64,000 bases of DNA, taken from Cloeon dipterum (lineage: Eukaryota > Arthropoda > Insecta > Ephemeroptera > Baetidae). The stretch is taken from the NCBI RefSeq assembly GCF_949628265.1, contig NC_088790.1, forward strand, positions 31,500,545 through 31,564,544. The letters run 5' to 3'. Positions within the stretch are counted from its first letter, which is position 1; each line of letters starts with the position of its first letter. The notes below the pieces were generated by a model. The model saw nothing but the letters and a program-made list of their open reading frames with translations. It did no database searches and had not been told where the DNA came from. Positions 36,677 to 48,527 of this stretch are shown here, in pieces. Position numbers and translations under genes: made by a program.

Positions 36677-38964
36677 CTACACCTGGTGTCTGTTCTTGAT
36701 CACTGAGCTGTTTTTCACCGTCAGGTCGCGGTGCAGCTGGTAGCCAATCAACACCTTGGCTGGGATGTTCAATCGGGACTTGATTCGCTGCCTGAAAAAT
36801 TAATTAAATTGGTCATTTATTCTGTTTAAAGTTTTTTCTCGCTTCCGGGAAAACACCCAAAGGACCTTTCCTGGAAAATCTATTAGAAATTTGTAGAAAA
36901 TGGCCGTCGGAGTGCACCAATTGGAGCTTTAATAAAGCTAGAACTTTAAGTTAGGTCTCAAAATGTTTCCTTCGACCCGTTCGACCGGGTTTTAAGACTA
37001 GATTATTTATGGATTTCCGTGAAACCGAATTGTTTGGGCCTCCGAAGAGGAGGGCGTAACCAAGGGACTACAATATGGTGGCGCACCACGCCCACTATGA
37101 GTGGCAAACAGTGTCTGCGCCGCCAAGCTGTTTTTCTTAGGTTACGCCCCCCTCTTCGGCGACCGATTTTGGTTGTTTCTTGACTTGAGGGGGGCGTAAC
37201 CGATGAAATATAATATGGCGGAGTGGAAGAGTGCACTGCACGCCGCTAAAAGGGGGCGTGGTGCGTCGCCATAATGTTGTCCCTTGGTTACGCCCCCCTC
37301 TTCCGCTGTTTCGAAGCCAAAAATTTCAGTTTCAAGCAAATAAAAACATCTAGAATTTTTTAAAATACCAAAAACCCCGTCCAAGGCAACATCCCAATTT
37401 TTTCTGAGCTTCCTATCGTTCAGGGACCTTCTGAGGAGCACCTATCATGCAATTTTCAGGGTTCTAAGAAACCCGGGTTCTTTCCGATCACTCAACTTCC
37501 GCCCCCAGAGTCAATTCCGAGATTGGAAAGACTCTAGGAGCGGCCATGTTGGAACAAGTTGCGCAGAGAGCCAAAAATTCCAAAATCGATGTTAGAGCAA
37601 GAATAAAATTCCAGGAAAAATATTCAAGCATTTCTCGCATTGTGGAATGCAAAATGCAAGAGAATTCAAAGTGTTTGGATTGATATTTCAACAATCTAGA
37701 GGAAAAACGTCTCTATTATTATGAATAAAATCGAATTTTTAAGATTGATTTCTTACCCGATTTCCATGATGCTGTTGGTGCGAGTGCCGTCACCAGTCCA
37801 GATGCCAATTTTGTCGCCCTTGGGCCTGATGTTCATCACGGCCCCGCACACATCATCGCTAAACTCGTCAAAGGCCTCGCCGATCAAACAAAGCATCTGC
37901 GAAATGAATTAATAATTGGATCATTCAGGGCAAGTTGGTGACGTCACAACAACTGTGGGAGGAAAACAGTGACGTCAGCAATGACGCTTCTGTAATGTCA
38001 CTCGCGTTTGAATTAAGAAATTATCGTTACAGTACACGTGTTTCGGCTCAAGATAAATTTAAAAGATTATTTTTAAGGCCTTGAAAAATATTTACAGAAT
38101 TTTTGAAACACGGAAAATAAAAATTGAGATTATTTTAAAATTGAAAGAATCCTTATTTCGCTCTGATGCATTAAAAATGATCAATTAATAATAATTATTA
38201 CCACTTCAAGCCAGCAATTGTTGAGTTCTGGGCCGCGCTGCTTCTTCTCGAGGGAGACGAGCCACCTGCCGCCATTCTTGTTGGCCGGGTCCTCCCACAT
38301 GGGTCGCACGCCCTTCTTGAACAGCGAGTAGTCGGTTCCGACCCTAATTTCACTAGCTGGCTTGATGTGGTTCACCAGACTGGACAGAATATAAAAATTA
38401 AAGCCGTGTTCTGGGGTCAAAGCACTTTAATTCAATTAGATAACTTACGCCCAGAAGTCTTCGACGGTGTCGAAGTTGTAGATCTCCACCTGGTTGTCTT
38501 CCCAGTTTTTAGCACGGTCATTTTCAAAGTACCATAGAGTCCAGGAATTTTGCAACGGATGCTTGATCACGTCACGAGGGATGTCTGCCACCGGCATCGG
38601 CTTCACGTCTTTTTCTTGCTCCATCTGCGAATTTTTCAACTAAATCGTGAAAAATCGGCCCGAATTCCTAGATTCGCGGGGAAAAATCGCGAGCAAAGGC
38701 CCGTTAGAATGGGCGACGGTAGCACATTACCATTTACGAGGTCAACGATTGAAAGGTATGTGTCCACGTTTTTCCCCGGTGAAACCCCGTGCGCGAATTT
38801 CAATGATTTTCACTCACAGCCAGCCGTTTTGGCGAGAATTTTCGCGAGCACGGTTAAAACAGAGCTTGATGCGTCCGGAAAATTCCGAGTGCATCGAGCA
38901 ATTAACAGAAAATTAGGCTAAATACCTCGTCTGGAGACTTCGTATTCCCGACAGCGGCAGCCAT
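36677..38964 (-). CDS. eIF4E: Eukaryotic translation initiation factor 4E (cap-binding)
   Basis: Exons 38964-38926, 38624-38449, 38379-38202, 37896-37757 and 36791-36677 join in phase to 215 residues. The protein binds the mRNA m7G cap and recruits eIF4G. It shows the family's landmarks: HPLQNSWTLWYFENDRAKNW with cap and fold tryptophans, FDTVEDFWALVNHI, the cap-stacking Trp in GVRPMWEDPANKNGGRWLV, NCWLEVMLCLIGEAF, and GDKIGIWTGDGTRTNSIMEI. The C-terminus HRDLTVKNSSVIKNRHQV contains the region of the regulatory serine. The start MAAAVGNTKSPDE is spliced to MEQEKDVKPMP. A second candidate first exon lies upstream (39086-39220) in the same phase. The intron 36792-37756 contains a family D element. 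Confidence 0.96.
36955..37395. mobile_element. Palindromic repeat family D, full copy with two cores
   Basis: Ends resemble AATGTTTCCTTCGACC and GGCAACATCCC. It contains two GGGGGCGTAACC/GGTTACGCCCCCC palindromes, each with AATATGGCGG or its like. Located in an eIF4E intron. Confidence 0.75.
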
Positions 38965-39085
38965 GTCACACCGCAACTCACTCATCAAAGAATTTCTTCA
39001 CGAGGCTCTCCAAGGAGAGTAAAAATAGGATGTAAAAAGAGGCTGGCTGAGGGTGGAGAGTTTTGGAGTGGGAGTCGCGGCTTAC

Positions 39086-39220
39086 AATGGTTGCCCCCAC
39101 TTTTATTTCTCCACTCTCGTTGATTTTTGGAGGATCGTGCTTATCTCTAACTTTTAACTTTGTGTAAGATGGTAGTAGCGATGCCGACGCCATCTTTTGA
39201 TTATCATTGAAGGCAGCCAT
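39086..39220 (-). CDS. eIF4E: Alternative first coding exon of eIF4E (candidate)
   Basis: ATG at 39220 opens 45 codons (MAAFNDNQKMASASLLPSYT ... GEIKVGATI) ending exactly at a good donor ATT/GTAAGC in phase 0, which matches the phase of eIF4E exon 2 (acceptor CGCAG before 38624). Using it would give an isoform with a different N-terminus. Insect eIF4E genes are known to make N-terminal variants from alternative first exons. No other acceptor partner was found nearby. Confidence 0.55.
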
Positions 39221-39724
39221 GCTGGCAAACCTAAGAATTTATTGAAACTCAGTGATATCAATGAAAAATAGATAATTATTTATTTATTCGATTTTATATT
39301 CAATTAAATGTATACAAATTTGTGTTTTCTTTGCAATCTTTTTAAAAAATCTGATATACTTAAATATTGACCATGCTGAATTTTTATGTTTGGTTGGTCA
39401 CAATGGATGTTTTTGAATTATTTAACTATCGCGAGGGAAGCGAATGTGTTTGATAACGAGAACAAGATAATCAAGAACAAGACAGCTACAAAAAAACAAA
39501 GCAAACCGGATAAGGAGTTAAACAGGAACGAGAAAATTCGGACTGCCGGAGAAAAATACCAAAGTGGCTCATTATTAGAAAGATTTACCAGGTGATTGCG
39601 AAACAACTGGATAAAATTTATGGCATGAACTGCAACCATTGCACAATATTATTGCGAAATTGTAATACTTTTCACTGCCGCCGAATCTATATTTTTTACG
39701 TTCCTATCAGGGTTGGAGGACACC
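39221..39724. promoter_or_regulatory. Divergent promoter region and DONSON 5' exon, eIF4E (-)/DONSON (+)
   Basis: About 500 bp separate the outer eIF4E ATG from the DONSON ATG. It includes a probable DONSON 5' exon ending at 39591 with the donor CCAG/GTGATT and the acceptor CTATCAG before 39711. The 5' exon carries an upstream open frame beginning at 39386 (see findings). Confidence 0.4.
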
Positions 39725-42506
39725 ATGGAGAAGACGGCGAAGGACATAACGACGTCACCAACCACCTGGACCCGTCCTGCGGATGTGATGAAACTGCACA
39801 GACAGAAACAGCGGAAGAGAGCTTTGCAGTCGCGGTTATTCGACACGAGGAAAGGTGCCCTTGACCTTAACGACGGAAGCAAGTCGTCAAATGACAGCAG
39901 CGACGTGCCTGACGAGAAAAGCAATGCTCCGTCAACCTCAAATCCGTTTCGGTATATTAATTAAAATTATTTCATAATTTGTTTCCTATTTAATTTTATT
40001 TTTATTTATTTTCGCAGAAGTCAACTTTCAAAGCGGTTCAGGGAAACGTACACTCCTGCACCGCCCTGTGATTTAGATTCGTCTTGTGATACCACCTTGT
40101 TTCAACTCTTAAATAACACTTCAACGAAGGACTCGACGAGCTTGAACGCTGAAGCTCTCTCAGAGTCGTTTGCTAATTTTCTGGACAGGATTGCTGGGTC
40201 TCAAAATGTAAGAAGATCTTTTAATTCTACTTATAATTAATTAAATTAATTTAAACAGCTAGCGGCGGAGAAGTCGAGAAGAAGAATATCAGCATTGCCG
40301 CTTGACTGGTCTTTAAAGTACAAAATTCGATTCTTTTCCAAAAAGCAACTGCCGTGGAGTCAAAACTTAAAGGTTAATTATTATTTAAAATAATGAAATT
40401 GTCTAAATATTTGAATTTAGATGTTGGACGAGGCGTCGGGAACGACCGCCTTCGCCCGGTGTGTCGACTTGAAAAGCTCGGAGACGTCGCCGGCGATTAG
40501 CACCGGGATCAACGCTCAACTCCACCAAACGTGCCTCGCGTGGCAACACCCCAATCTTCCGTGGGTCTCGCTCTTTCCCAGGACCAGCCACGAGAAAAAC
40601 CGAGCCAAGAAATCCGTGCCCGTCGATCCAGTCATGAAGGACGCCTTGCACAACGCTTGGTAAAAATATTAAAAAGAATTTCCATGAGAGATTTGATCTT
40701 AAAATTTTGTCTTATCACCATCCTGATTTTTCAGTATGTTTTCAGGGTGTGTGGGAAAATTTTAAAGCTGTTTGTTTGGAAAATCTGGAAAACAGGCCTC
40801 TCGATTTTTACGATAATTTGAATATCTTGTGTTCTCATAATGTTAGAGCATTGAACTTGGTGCCAAAAGATGCCCAGTTAAACAGCCTACAACTTTTTAA
40901 ATTAAACAAAAATTGTAGAATTTTCCAAATTTGAGTAATTTAGAAATTAAATTCTATTTTTTTAAAATCTGGGAAACAGGATTTTTAATTCTGTTTTTAC
41001 TGGAGGTTAAAATGTTGCCCTAAATGTGTGTAACATACCCAGAAAATTTCAGGATGGTGAAGTTTTTAGTTTTTAAGATACAAAAGGTCAAAGGTTAAAA
41101 AACGTGAATTTTTAAGTTTAATTTAAATTCGAGAAAATAGAAATTGCACGAATAGTTGATTTTTGCCCTCGGAAAATGCTTGGGGACAACCTTGAGGTCA
41201 GATTAAACTTTCAGGACAGGTACAAAATTGATCCCTGAAGTCAGGGTAGCTCTCAAACGATCAATTTAATTAAATTCCCATATAATGGCCACTTTACCAA
41301 CGCCTGACGGGCTTTTTATTGGTTCAATTGTGAGATTTGACCATTATTGCAACAGAATAATTGCTATTTGACCCTGAGGAAGCCATCAGGGTGCTCAGGC
41401 AATGCGGAAAATAAATAAATCGATTTTTTCATTTCAGGAGAGAAAGTTTCCGGTCCCTTCTGCAGCTGGTCCGTGCCCACCAGTGTCCATTTTTCTACTT
41501 GTGCGCAAACAAATTCACGTGTCTGATCCGCGCAGCTGGCATCGGAGGCATCGAGGAAATCCACGCCGTCATTTCTCCCACGACGACTGGTTTTCGCAAA
41601 CTGCTGCTAAATGACGGTATTTATTTTTATTTAATTTTAAACAAATCATTTTATTTCAACTCAATTTGCAGAAATTTGCTATTCAATGCCGCTGCAGAAG
41701 GAGTCCTCGTCGACAAACAATTCTCCAGGGGAACAAAGCAGCGACGGACAAGACGAGGAGGAGAACGAGGAGGAAGTCGACGACGAAGGAGCCGATGAGT
41801 GGCTGCAGAGCATCGGAGTCGGTTTGGAGGACATTAAAAAGCTCAACTCTGCACAGAATAAAGTGTAGGTTAATTTATTTTATTAAAAAGTTAAGTTAAA
41901 TTTAAATTTTCTCTTCAGAAAAGCGTCCAAGAAGCCAGAAATGGACCTGAGACCGGCGTCGACCATCGTAGTGCAAACCGACGCCGAGGTGATGGCCCTT
42001 TTCAATTTGCTCCTCAACTACCGCAGCATCACGACCACAATCGGGGCCCTGGCAGGAATTCCTCCGACCCTGCTGGCGCCTGTCGCCTTTCACGGAGCCA
42101 CACTCACGCCACTAACCGTAATTAAAATTATTAGCTTCGGAATTTTGGCAATAAATCAAAATTTCCTCCGCAGGTGGGGCAGAAGACTGTGAACCTGAAG
42201 GGCGAGCAGTTCTACAGCGCCGAGATCGTGGGGCCGGTGCTGCCACACACCCTGCGCGAGCTGTGCAGGCAGCTGGAAGCGAACCAAACGCAATTTTCCA
42301 TGACCTGCTCGATCGTGGAGCAGAGCAAGTCATTCTCCATGCTTCCCGCGCCAGAGAAGACGCCCAGCACGTCCGCGTTCGCGTTGGAAAATTTGAGAGA
42401 CTGCGGCTTGACCAGCCACGAACTGAAATCGTTCTGCCAACACGGCCAGCCGGCGGTTTTGTCCGGCGTTAAATTCGAGAACAGTCAATACGTGTGCCAC
42501 GACTGA
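39725..42506 (+). CDS. hd: DONSON / humpty dumpty replication protein
   Basis: Exons 39725-39951, 40018-40207, 40259-40372, 40421-40659, 41438-41616, 41672-41864, 41919-42117 and 42174-42506 join in phase to 557 residues (human DONSON is 566). It is a nuclear replication factor needed for CMG helicase assembly and fork stability. Landmarks: a basic N-terminus with TWTRPADVMKLHRQKQRKRA, LPLDWSLKYKIRFFS, LAWQHPNLPWVSLFPR, FRSLLQLVRAHQCPFFYLCA, LIRAAGIGGIEEIHAVISPT with TTGFRKLL, an acidic linker (DEEENEEEVDDEGADEWL), and a C-terminus with LFNLLLNYRSITTTIGALAG and GPVLPHTLRELCRQLE. The ATG at 39725 sits in ACACCATGG, a strong start context. A poly(A) signal AATAAA lies at 42514. The intron 40660-41437 contains a family F repeat. 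Confidence 0.92.
40830..41400. repeat. Dispersed repeat family F, copy 1
   Basis: Within a DONSON intron. It shares blocks with 49440-50215: the phrase GTGCCAAAAGATGCC or similar, AGATACAAAAGGTCAAAGG, and the CATCAGGGTGCTCAGG end. A partial inverted copy is at 53620-53800. Confidence 0.65.
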
Positions 42507-43868
42507 TTTTAGCAATAAATTAAACCGTTTTTTCTGTATTTCAATTATTTATTTACTCTTTAACGAAAAACGCAACTGGGATTTCTCCTAATTATCGAAT
42601 TAATCACAAAAATTTAGCATAAACAGTCGGCGAGTCATTCAAAATTGCTGTAAAAAGCATTCAAAACCGGCCTGGGTACGGATCTCAGGTCAGGGTATCC
42701 TGAAAAAGGTCGTTAAGGTAACCCTGGTGAGAGTTTAATCAAATACCTGTCTGATGAGGGGTCGTGGTCGACGGTAGGACCAACGACCGATTTTTAACAA
42801 AAATAAAACAATTTTCGGCTGCGAAGTCAAAAAACCGTAAAAAATTAATTTTAATTTTTCTATGGACGCGTAAATTCTGAAAATCGGTTTCCAGATTGGC
42901 AGTGGTCTGGTGCGCGCGATGAAGTCTCTAAAACCCTTTTAGGTTTCTCTTAAACAAAAAACTCAAAATTTTCCTTCGGGAGAAAGTGCAAAAACTACGT
43001 TTTTCAAACTTTAAAATTTATTTAGTATTAGGATTTTGATCGGATTGGCTCGTATTTACTCTTAAAATGATCCCAGATAAATTTCGCGTCGATTGATGTG
43101 CCATTTAAGAATTTTCGACCTGGACCAGAAAAAAATCATTAAAAATTTCGACATTTTCAAAAATTTGTGAAAATTCTAAAAATGATTCGATTTTGAAAAT
43201 GCGCACACGGGCGGACGCACCTTACCGAGGGGCATCGTTTGGTATTAATTTGGGGCTCCTCCGAAATTTGGAATGCCACAAATCGCGTTTTTTAATTTTA
43301 AAAATTAATAACTCGGCTCCTATGGGTCGTGAAGTAAAAAACCAAAATTAATAAGACTTGCCGTGAAAAATTGCGTCTTTTAGGCCCCTTTGCCAGTGCT
43401 GTCTGCCCCCGGCACCTTCGACAGCCGCAAAATCTCAAGTTTTTGGATATAATTATTTTTATTAAATTAACCAATGAGCCGGATTCAGTTTCTGACTTGA
43501 AAACACTCCTTCCCGCGACGATTGCTCGGGTTCAGCGCTAAAATTCACAACTAGGAATAAATTAAGACCAATATTTCTGTATTTAAATAATTTATTAACT
43601 CTTTAACGTAGGACGCGTACTTTGCTTTGACAGGGATTTCTCCGAATTATCGAATTAACCACGATAATAATCAAATTTTGGCAAAATTCAGGTCCTTAAT
43701 AAGACAAAAAACTATTTCCATCGTAAATTATATTTTCTGGACAATTAATTTTGACAAAAAAAAAAAATCCCGATTCACAAAGCACGGCGTCCAGCAATAA
43801 CGGTGAGCGTTTTATTGCTAAGCACTTTTTCATTTATATCAAAATTGAACGGATTGTTATTCGTTTGG
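42507..43868. repeat. Intergenic region filled by repeat family G (42660-43560)
   Basis: Between the convergent DONSON and ZNF598 genes. The segment 42660-43560 aligns in order with 2280-3230. The flanking segments hold the DONSON poly(A) signal (42514) and a minus-strand AATAAA (43815-43810) for ZNF598. Short segments near 42540-42620 and 43580-43660 resemble each other (TTTATTAACTCTTTAACG). Confidence 0.65.
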
Positions 43869-46800
43869 TCACTTCCTGGAAAAGGTCCAAGACGGAGGCT
43901 TGGGAGCTGCGTCTTCCAAGGTCAGGGAGGGGAAATTGTTGTTCAACACGTGACTCTCGGCGTGCGATTTGTGATCCGTCGAGCCTAAAATCTGGCCGCA
44001 AGTCTTGCATTCGGTGAAGTTCCCCTTCTGGCCGTGCGCTAACCACAATTCCTGCAATTTAAACGCAATTTAGGATGGCTGGAATGCTTAGAATTTTATT
44101 TTTAATTACCTGCTGCTTCCTGATGTCCGGCAGGAGCAGAAGAATTTCTGAAAATATTTCTGTGAACGAGCGCGCGCCCACGGCCTCTTTGCAGTAGTTG
44201 TAATAATCCAAGGCCGATATTTGGCTGGTGCGGAATTTCGACGACATAGTGCAGAATAATTGGAGCTCTTTGTCTGTTTTCAGAGCTTTTATTTTCTTTA
44301 CTAGATCCGAGTTGCGCTCTTTCGAATTTATCGGGTGTATGTACGTACCAGCAGTCTGAAAAATATTCAAACTTAATTTTACCCACGTAAAAATAAAGAT
44401 CATTCCATCACCTGTGAAATTGAAAAACTAACTCCGCTACTATTCGTAAAAGTGAGGCCATTGGTGGGTCGGGCGACGGAATTGAGGGTCACCGAGAAGC
44501 CCGGCGGCGGGCTGACGGCGTTGCTTTGGCTCTGCGAAAATCCCGGCGGAGGCGGCGGCGCCGCCCCCACCGGCGAAGTCACCGGAGGCGTCGTTGGGGT
44601 CGGCAGGTCCTCTTGCAGGGCGCCGATTTTCAGTTCCGAGCACTTGCGGTCCTCCTTCTTTTTGCTCTTGGCCCCCGTCGAGGCCGTCGACGTGCTGATT
44701 GAGCTCGACTGCACCGACGAAGTCGACGACGACTGAGGCAACGGGCTTGATGAATTCTGTCTTGCTTTGTTTTTCTTTTTCTTTGATTTGCTGGATTTAC
44801 TTTCCTCAGTCTGCAACAAAATTAGAGCATTCAAAATAAACAAAATAATTTTTCTTTAACAGCTCGAAAAAAATTCTAAAACTGACCTCAGGTGGTTGGA
44901 CAACGGAAGGTGGCTTCACTGTAACCTTACTAGTACCTTCGCTGAGCACAGCGAACCTAGAATTACTGGCTAACGACTCCAACTGCGATTGCTGCTGCTG
45001 CTGCTGCGGCTGTTTTAATTAAATTAGCGATTCACACGACAATTCTTGCGATGTTTTAAAACAAATACCACGTATGTTGGCTGATAATGAGGCACGATTT
45101 TGCCAACCACGTTGCCCTTGGGCACCACCTTTCCCTTCCAGCTGCTCGCCACCGGCACCGGTTTGCTCGGTTTACTCGGGGCGCCGAGAGAGGGGAAATC
45201 CGCCAGTCCGCGCTGCGGCGGGCCGCTCGGGGCCAAAGGCACAGCCTCCTGCCGCCGCTTGTGCTGGACCTGAATGCAAAAATATGGTTTAAAAATGCAT
45301 TTTAATAAAATTAAAACCGAACACACTTTGATGGAGAAGTTGTTTGTATTGTGATTGGTGGCCGAGCCTCTCTGCAAACTGATGTTCACGTTGGGCACCT
45401 CTCCGGAGAGCGTCGGGAAGTTCTCCTCGTTCATATTGAGCCGCTGCGAACCACCTTTGAACATGATTTTGCCGCCGGCCGCCGGGGCCACGGACGTTGA
45501 GCCAGACAACGTGGGAAAGTTCTCCGCGAGCAGGTTTGGCCTGGCGGGTTGCACTTCGACCGGCGCCGCGAACCCGACTGCACCCTCGGAATCCTCATTG
45601 AAACTGTAAAAAGGGGAAATTCCATGTTAGGAATTATTTCATTCAACCTTTGAAAGGGTTTTTGGTATTTAATGATACTAGACTTATTTATTTGCGTGAA
45701 ACCGAAATATTTGGAGTCGAAAGAGGGGGGTTTAACTGAGGGACTACAATATGGCGGCACGCCACGCCCACTTTTAGCGGCCAGAAATGCACTCTTGAAT
45801 ATTCCCTTGGTTACGCCCCTTTTTCAGCGGCTGATTTCAGCTGTTACTTGAAGGGGAGTAACCAAGGGACTACAATATGGTGGCGCAGACACTGCTCGCC
45901 GATCATAGTGGGCGTGGTGCGCCGCAATATTGTAATCCTTTGGTTACGCCCCCTCTTCAGCTGTTTTCATTTCGGTTAAACGCACAAGAAATCGTTCTAA
46001 ATGTATTTTTAAATGCCAAAAACCCTGTCGAAGTAAACATGCCTATTAAAACCAACTTAAACACTAGAAAATGAGATAAACACGCGTCTTACTTTTGGCC
46101 TCTGCGGTTGTTTTGGCTGTTGTTGGCTCTAGGACGGGGCGCCAGCGTAAACTCGAGCTCCAGAGTCCGAGCTTGCTTTGTGGCCGCCTTTCCGAGCGCT
46201 TTACTATGAACCGAAGCTCGATGGGCTTTAAAATCGATGTCCGAGTTGAACGCCGAGGTGAATTTCTCGTCCTTGCACTCGCCCTCCTCGCACAAATAAT
46301 GCTCCTGGCGAAAGTGCTCCCGCAGATCCTCGTAAGACCTGAATAAAAATTAAATTTACATTTTTTAAAAAAAATGGACAAACCGATAGTAGCAGTGGCG
46401 GCCGTCGGCATCGCAGAAGTGGCAGAATAAATGGTTGCGACGCATGTGGCGGAACAGCTCGTCATTGTCCATGAATCTGACATCGCAGTACTCGCAGATG
46501 GGGTGTCCACGGTGCGACGTGTTGTCCACGTCCCCTTTTCTCCGATGCAGTCCCAGTTCCTCCCGCGTGTAGCTCCGCCTCTCAAACGTGAAAATCTAAG
46601 GCAGAATTAATCTAATCTCGAGGTGAAAAACCAAATTACTTTCAAATTGTCGACGCAGAGATCACAAAACCGCAGGTTGTGCTCTTTGGTCATGTGGTTC
46701 TTCAGCATGTTAAAGGTCCGAAACTCGGGCTGCTCAGGGCACAAGCGGCAGAAGTGCTTTAGCAGCAGTCGAAAGGCCTCCTCGGCCTCGGCGTTCGTGA

Positions 46801-47102
46801 ATCCAATTTTGTACTTTCGATCCGTCAGCCGGTGTTGCAGCAATTTGAACGGCTTTCGCTCCGGGGAAAATATGACCTGGAGAAGAACCAAGAATTTATT
46901 TTAACTCTCTGCCATAATAACGACAAGAAGCAACCTTGGGCATGTCCTGTCTGCAAATGGGGCATTCTGTTTGTTGACACAAAACCCGCATTCGAGTGGA
47001 ACATTCGTAGCAAACGGGGTGGTCGCATTCGCCAACCGAGAAAATCTGCGCCTCCTTGAAGCACAACACGCACGTGTTGGCACTGTCCTCGTCACTCTGC
47101 AT
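43869..47102 (-). CDS. Znf598: ZNF598-type RING / C2H2 E3 ubiquitin ligase
   Basis: Ten exons join in phase to 763 residues: 47102-46935, 46876-46640, 46595-46384, 46338-46093, 45603-45327, 45269-45069, 45009-44887, 44810-44412, 44355-44110 and 44051-43869. ZNF598 ubiquitinates ribosomal proteins of collided ribosomes in the cytosol. The N-terminal C3HC4 RING (residues 10-52) reads CVLCFKEAQIFSVGECDH ... CPICRQDM. It is followed by zinc-finger blocks with CRLCPEQPEFRTFNMLKNHM, LRFCDLCVDNLK, HPICEYCDVRFMDNDELFRH and LFCHFCDADGRHCYYRSYED. The middle is low-complexity: repeated ENFPTLSG motifs, polyQ, a serine-rich tract, and proline/glycine-rich PPPGF repeats. The C-terminus has NFTECKTCGQILGS and NNFPSLTLEDAAP. 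Length is a little below the human 904. Intron 45604-46092 contains a family D element. Confidence 0.92.
45645..46043. mobile_element. Palindromic repeat family D, copy in ZNF598 intron
   Basis: Two cores (ACTACAATATGGCGGCACG and ACTACAATATGGTGGCG with mirrored CTTGGTTACGCCCC) between ends resembling AAGGGTTTTTGGTATTTAA and ATGCCAAAAACCCTGTC. Confidence 0.72.
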
Positions 47103-47923
47103 TTTCGGGCTAGATCAGGCTATCAAAACACGTCCTGCGGAAAGGGTGACTTGTAATCCAAGATCGTAAATTCATAAACCAATAAAAGTTACGAAATGAT
47201 TCAAAGAAAGCCTAACGTCCGCTGGTCCAATCAAGCCAAAGGTAATGGGGTCTTTCGCAAAGGGTTTAACTTAATTTTTAACCAGGTCACCAAAGTTTTC
47301 GCCAGTTGCTTACCACGACATAATATTCCTCGCACATGAGAGAAGCAAACAGATGTTAACACGCTGCAGTTGGTGTGCAAAGCCCTTCGTGACGTCACAT
47401 CAGTGATGATGATGATGATTTTTACGATGGCTCCGCCCCCCTTTGCGGCTATTGGTTCCAAGAGGCAGAATTGACCTGTTTGAATAATGGCGCCAAATTC
47501 ATAATTTCATGCGAATAATTTACTTCTATAATTGTTCAACTATGCGGAAAATGAATATTGTTAATTTTATCAAAGAAAAATCAGGTAGTATTAAAAAATT
47601 AGATGCAGATCTGAACGAAAATAAAACTTTTGGACCAAGAATTTCCCCAATACTACCAACCTGAAGAGAGGGAGACCGGGGACCCGAGTTCAAAACCTCG
47701 AGAGTTTGGATTTTGTTTAAACATATTCCCCCTTTTTAACTTAATTTTCATAAAATTAAATCTAATTCATTCATATTCTACTCATTCTCTACTGAAAACA
47801 ATTTTTGTAAACGCACGCAAACAAGAGTGTTAGCAGAAATCATCACATAGTCGCCATAACAGTCTTGGTTTGGATCGGATTCGGTGCTCCGCTGCCTGTG
47901 ATGAGAAATCGCAGTAATCCTGC
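47103..47923. other. Gap between ZNF598 and the unrecognised gene
   Basis: Contains the ZNF598 promoter side (47103 onward) and AT-rich sequence with a short GATGATGAT run near 47405. No gene, tRNA or repeat family was recognised. Confidence 0.5.
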
Positions 47924-48527
47924 CTAGTGTCTCGCCAAAATGATCTCTTGACTTGGCCAGCAGTTGATCGAGTAGACAAACTTGGCAAATCCGTGCTTAG
48001 TTCCGCCTAAGAAAGAGTCGCCAGGTAAATATCGTGTTTCCAAGTCGGGTCTTTGCCCAGCGACTTCCCCTTGTTCGCGGCCATTTATTATTATCATCTG
48101 ATCCGCATCTAGTTTCCAAGCCGAGCCAGCTTTGTTTTTCCTCGGCTCGACAAACTCTGGATTGTGAATATTTCGACTTGAATGTCGGAACGGAATTGCT
48201 AGAAATAATCCAAATTGTTGGTTATGCGGATTTTTGCGGAAATATTCGGAGAATTTGTCCATTCTTTCCTGCCCTTTTCCCTTTAAATTCTCGCAAGGTA
48301 ATTGTGCAAAAATTATTCGCAAGGGTTGTGATTGTTCGGCTGAAGGGGAATTCGAGGTTGGCGTAATTTAAGGAAATTTCGGCGCCGCTGAAATCCCAAT
48401 ACCTTTAGTTGACCTTGAGGAGTAATTTTTTCAAGGTGTATATTGTTCGGAATCGATGAATTATAATTCATCCCGATTAACGGATGGCTTCTTGTCCTTT
48501 TTTGCACGCTCACTGATTCTTGTTCTG
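47924..48527 (-). CDS. Unrecognised two-exon protein (5' end uncertain)
   Basis: Exon A 48527-48414 and exon B 48339-47924 are separated by a 74-nt intron with donor CAAG/GTCAAC and acceptor CCCCTTCAG; this joins two otherwise discordant frames. The product is about 176 residues with good coding character: VQKRTRSHPLIGMNYNSSIP in exon A, then MDKFSEYFRKNPHNQQFGLF, KNKAGSAWKLDADQ and RPDLETRYLPGDSFLGGTKH in exon B, ending PSQEIILARH. No signal peptide, membrane segment or known motif is seen. Translation could start at the ATG at 48471, or in an upstream exon supplying one base of a split codon. It is head-to-head with CK1 (300-400 bp). I do not recognise the family. Confidence 0.45.

Noticed and set aside
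47680-47700. GAGTTCAAAACCTC as a tRNA B-box
   Set aside because: No A-box or cloverleaf stems at the right spacing upstream.
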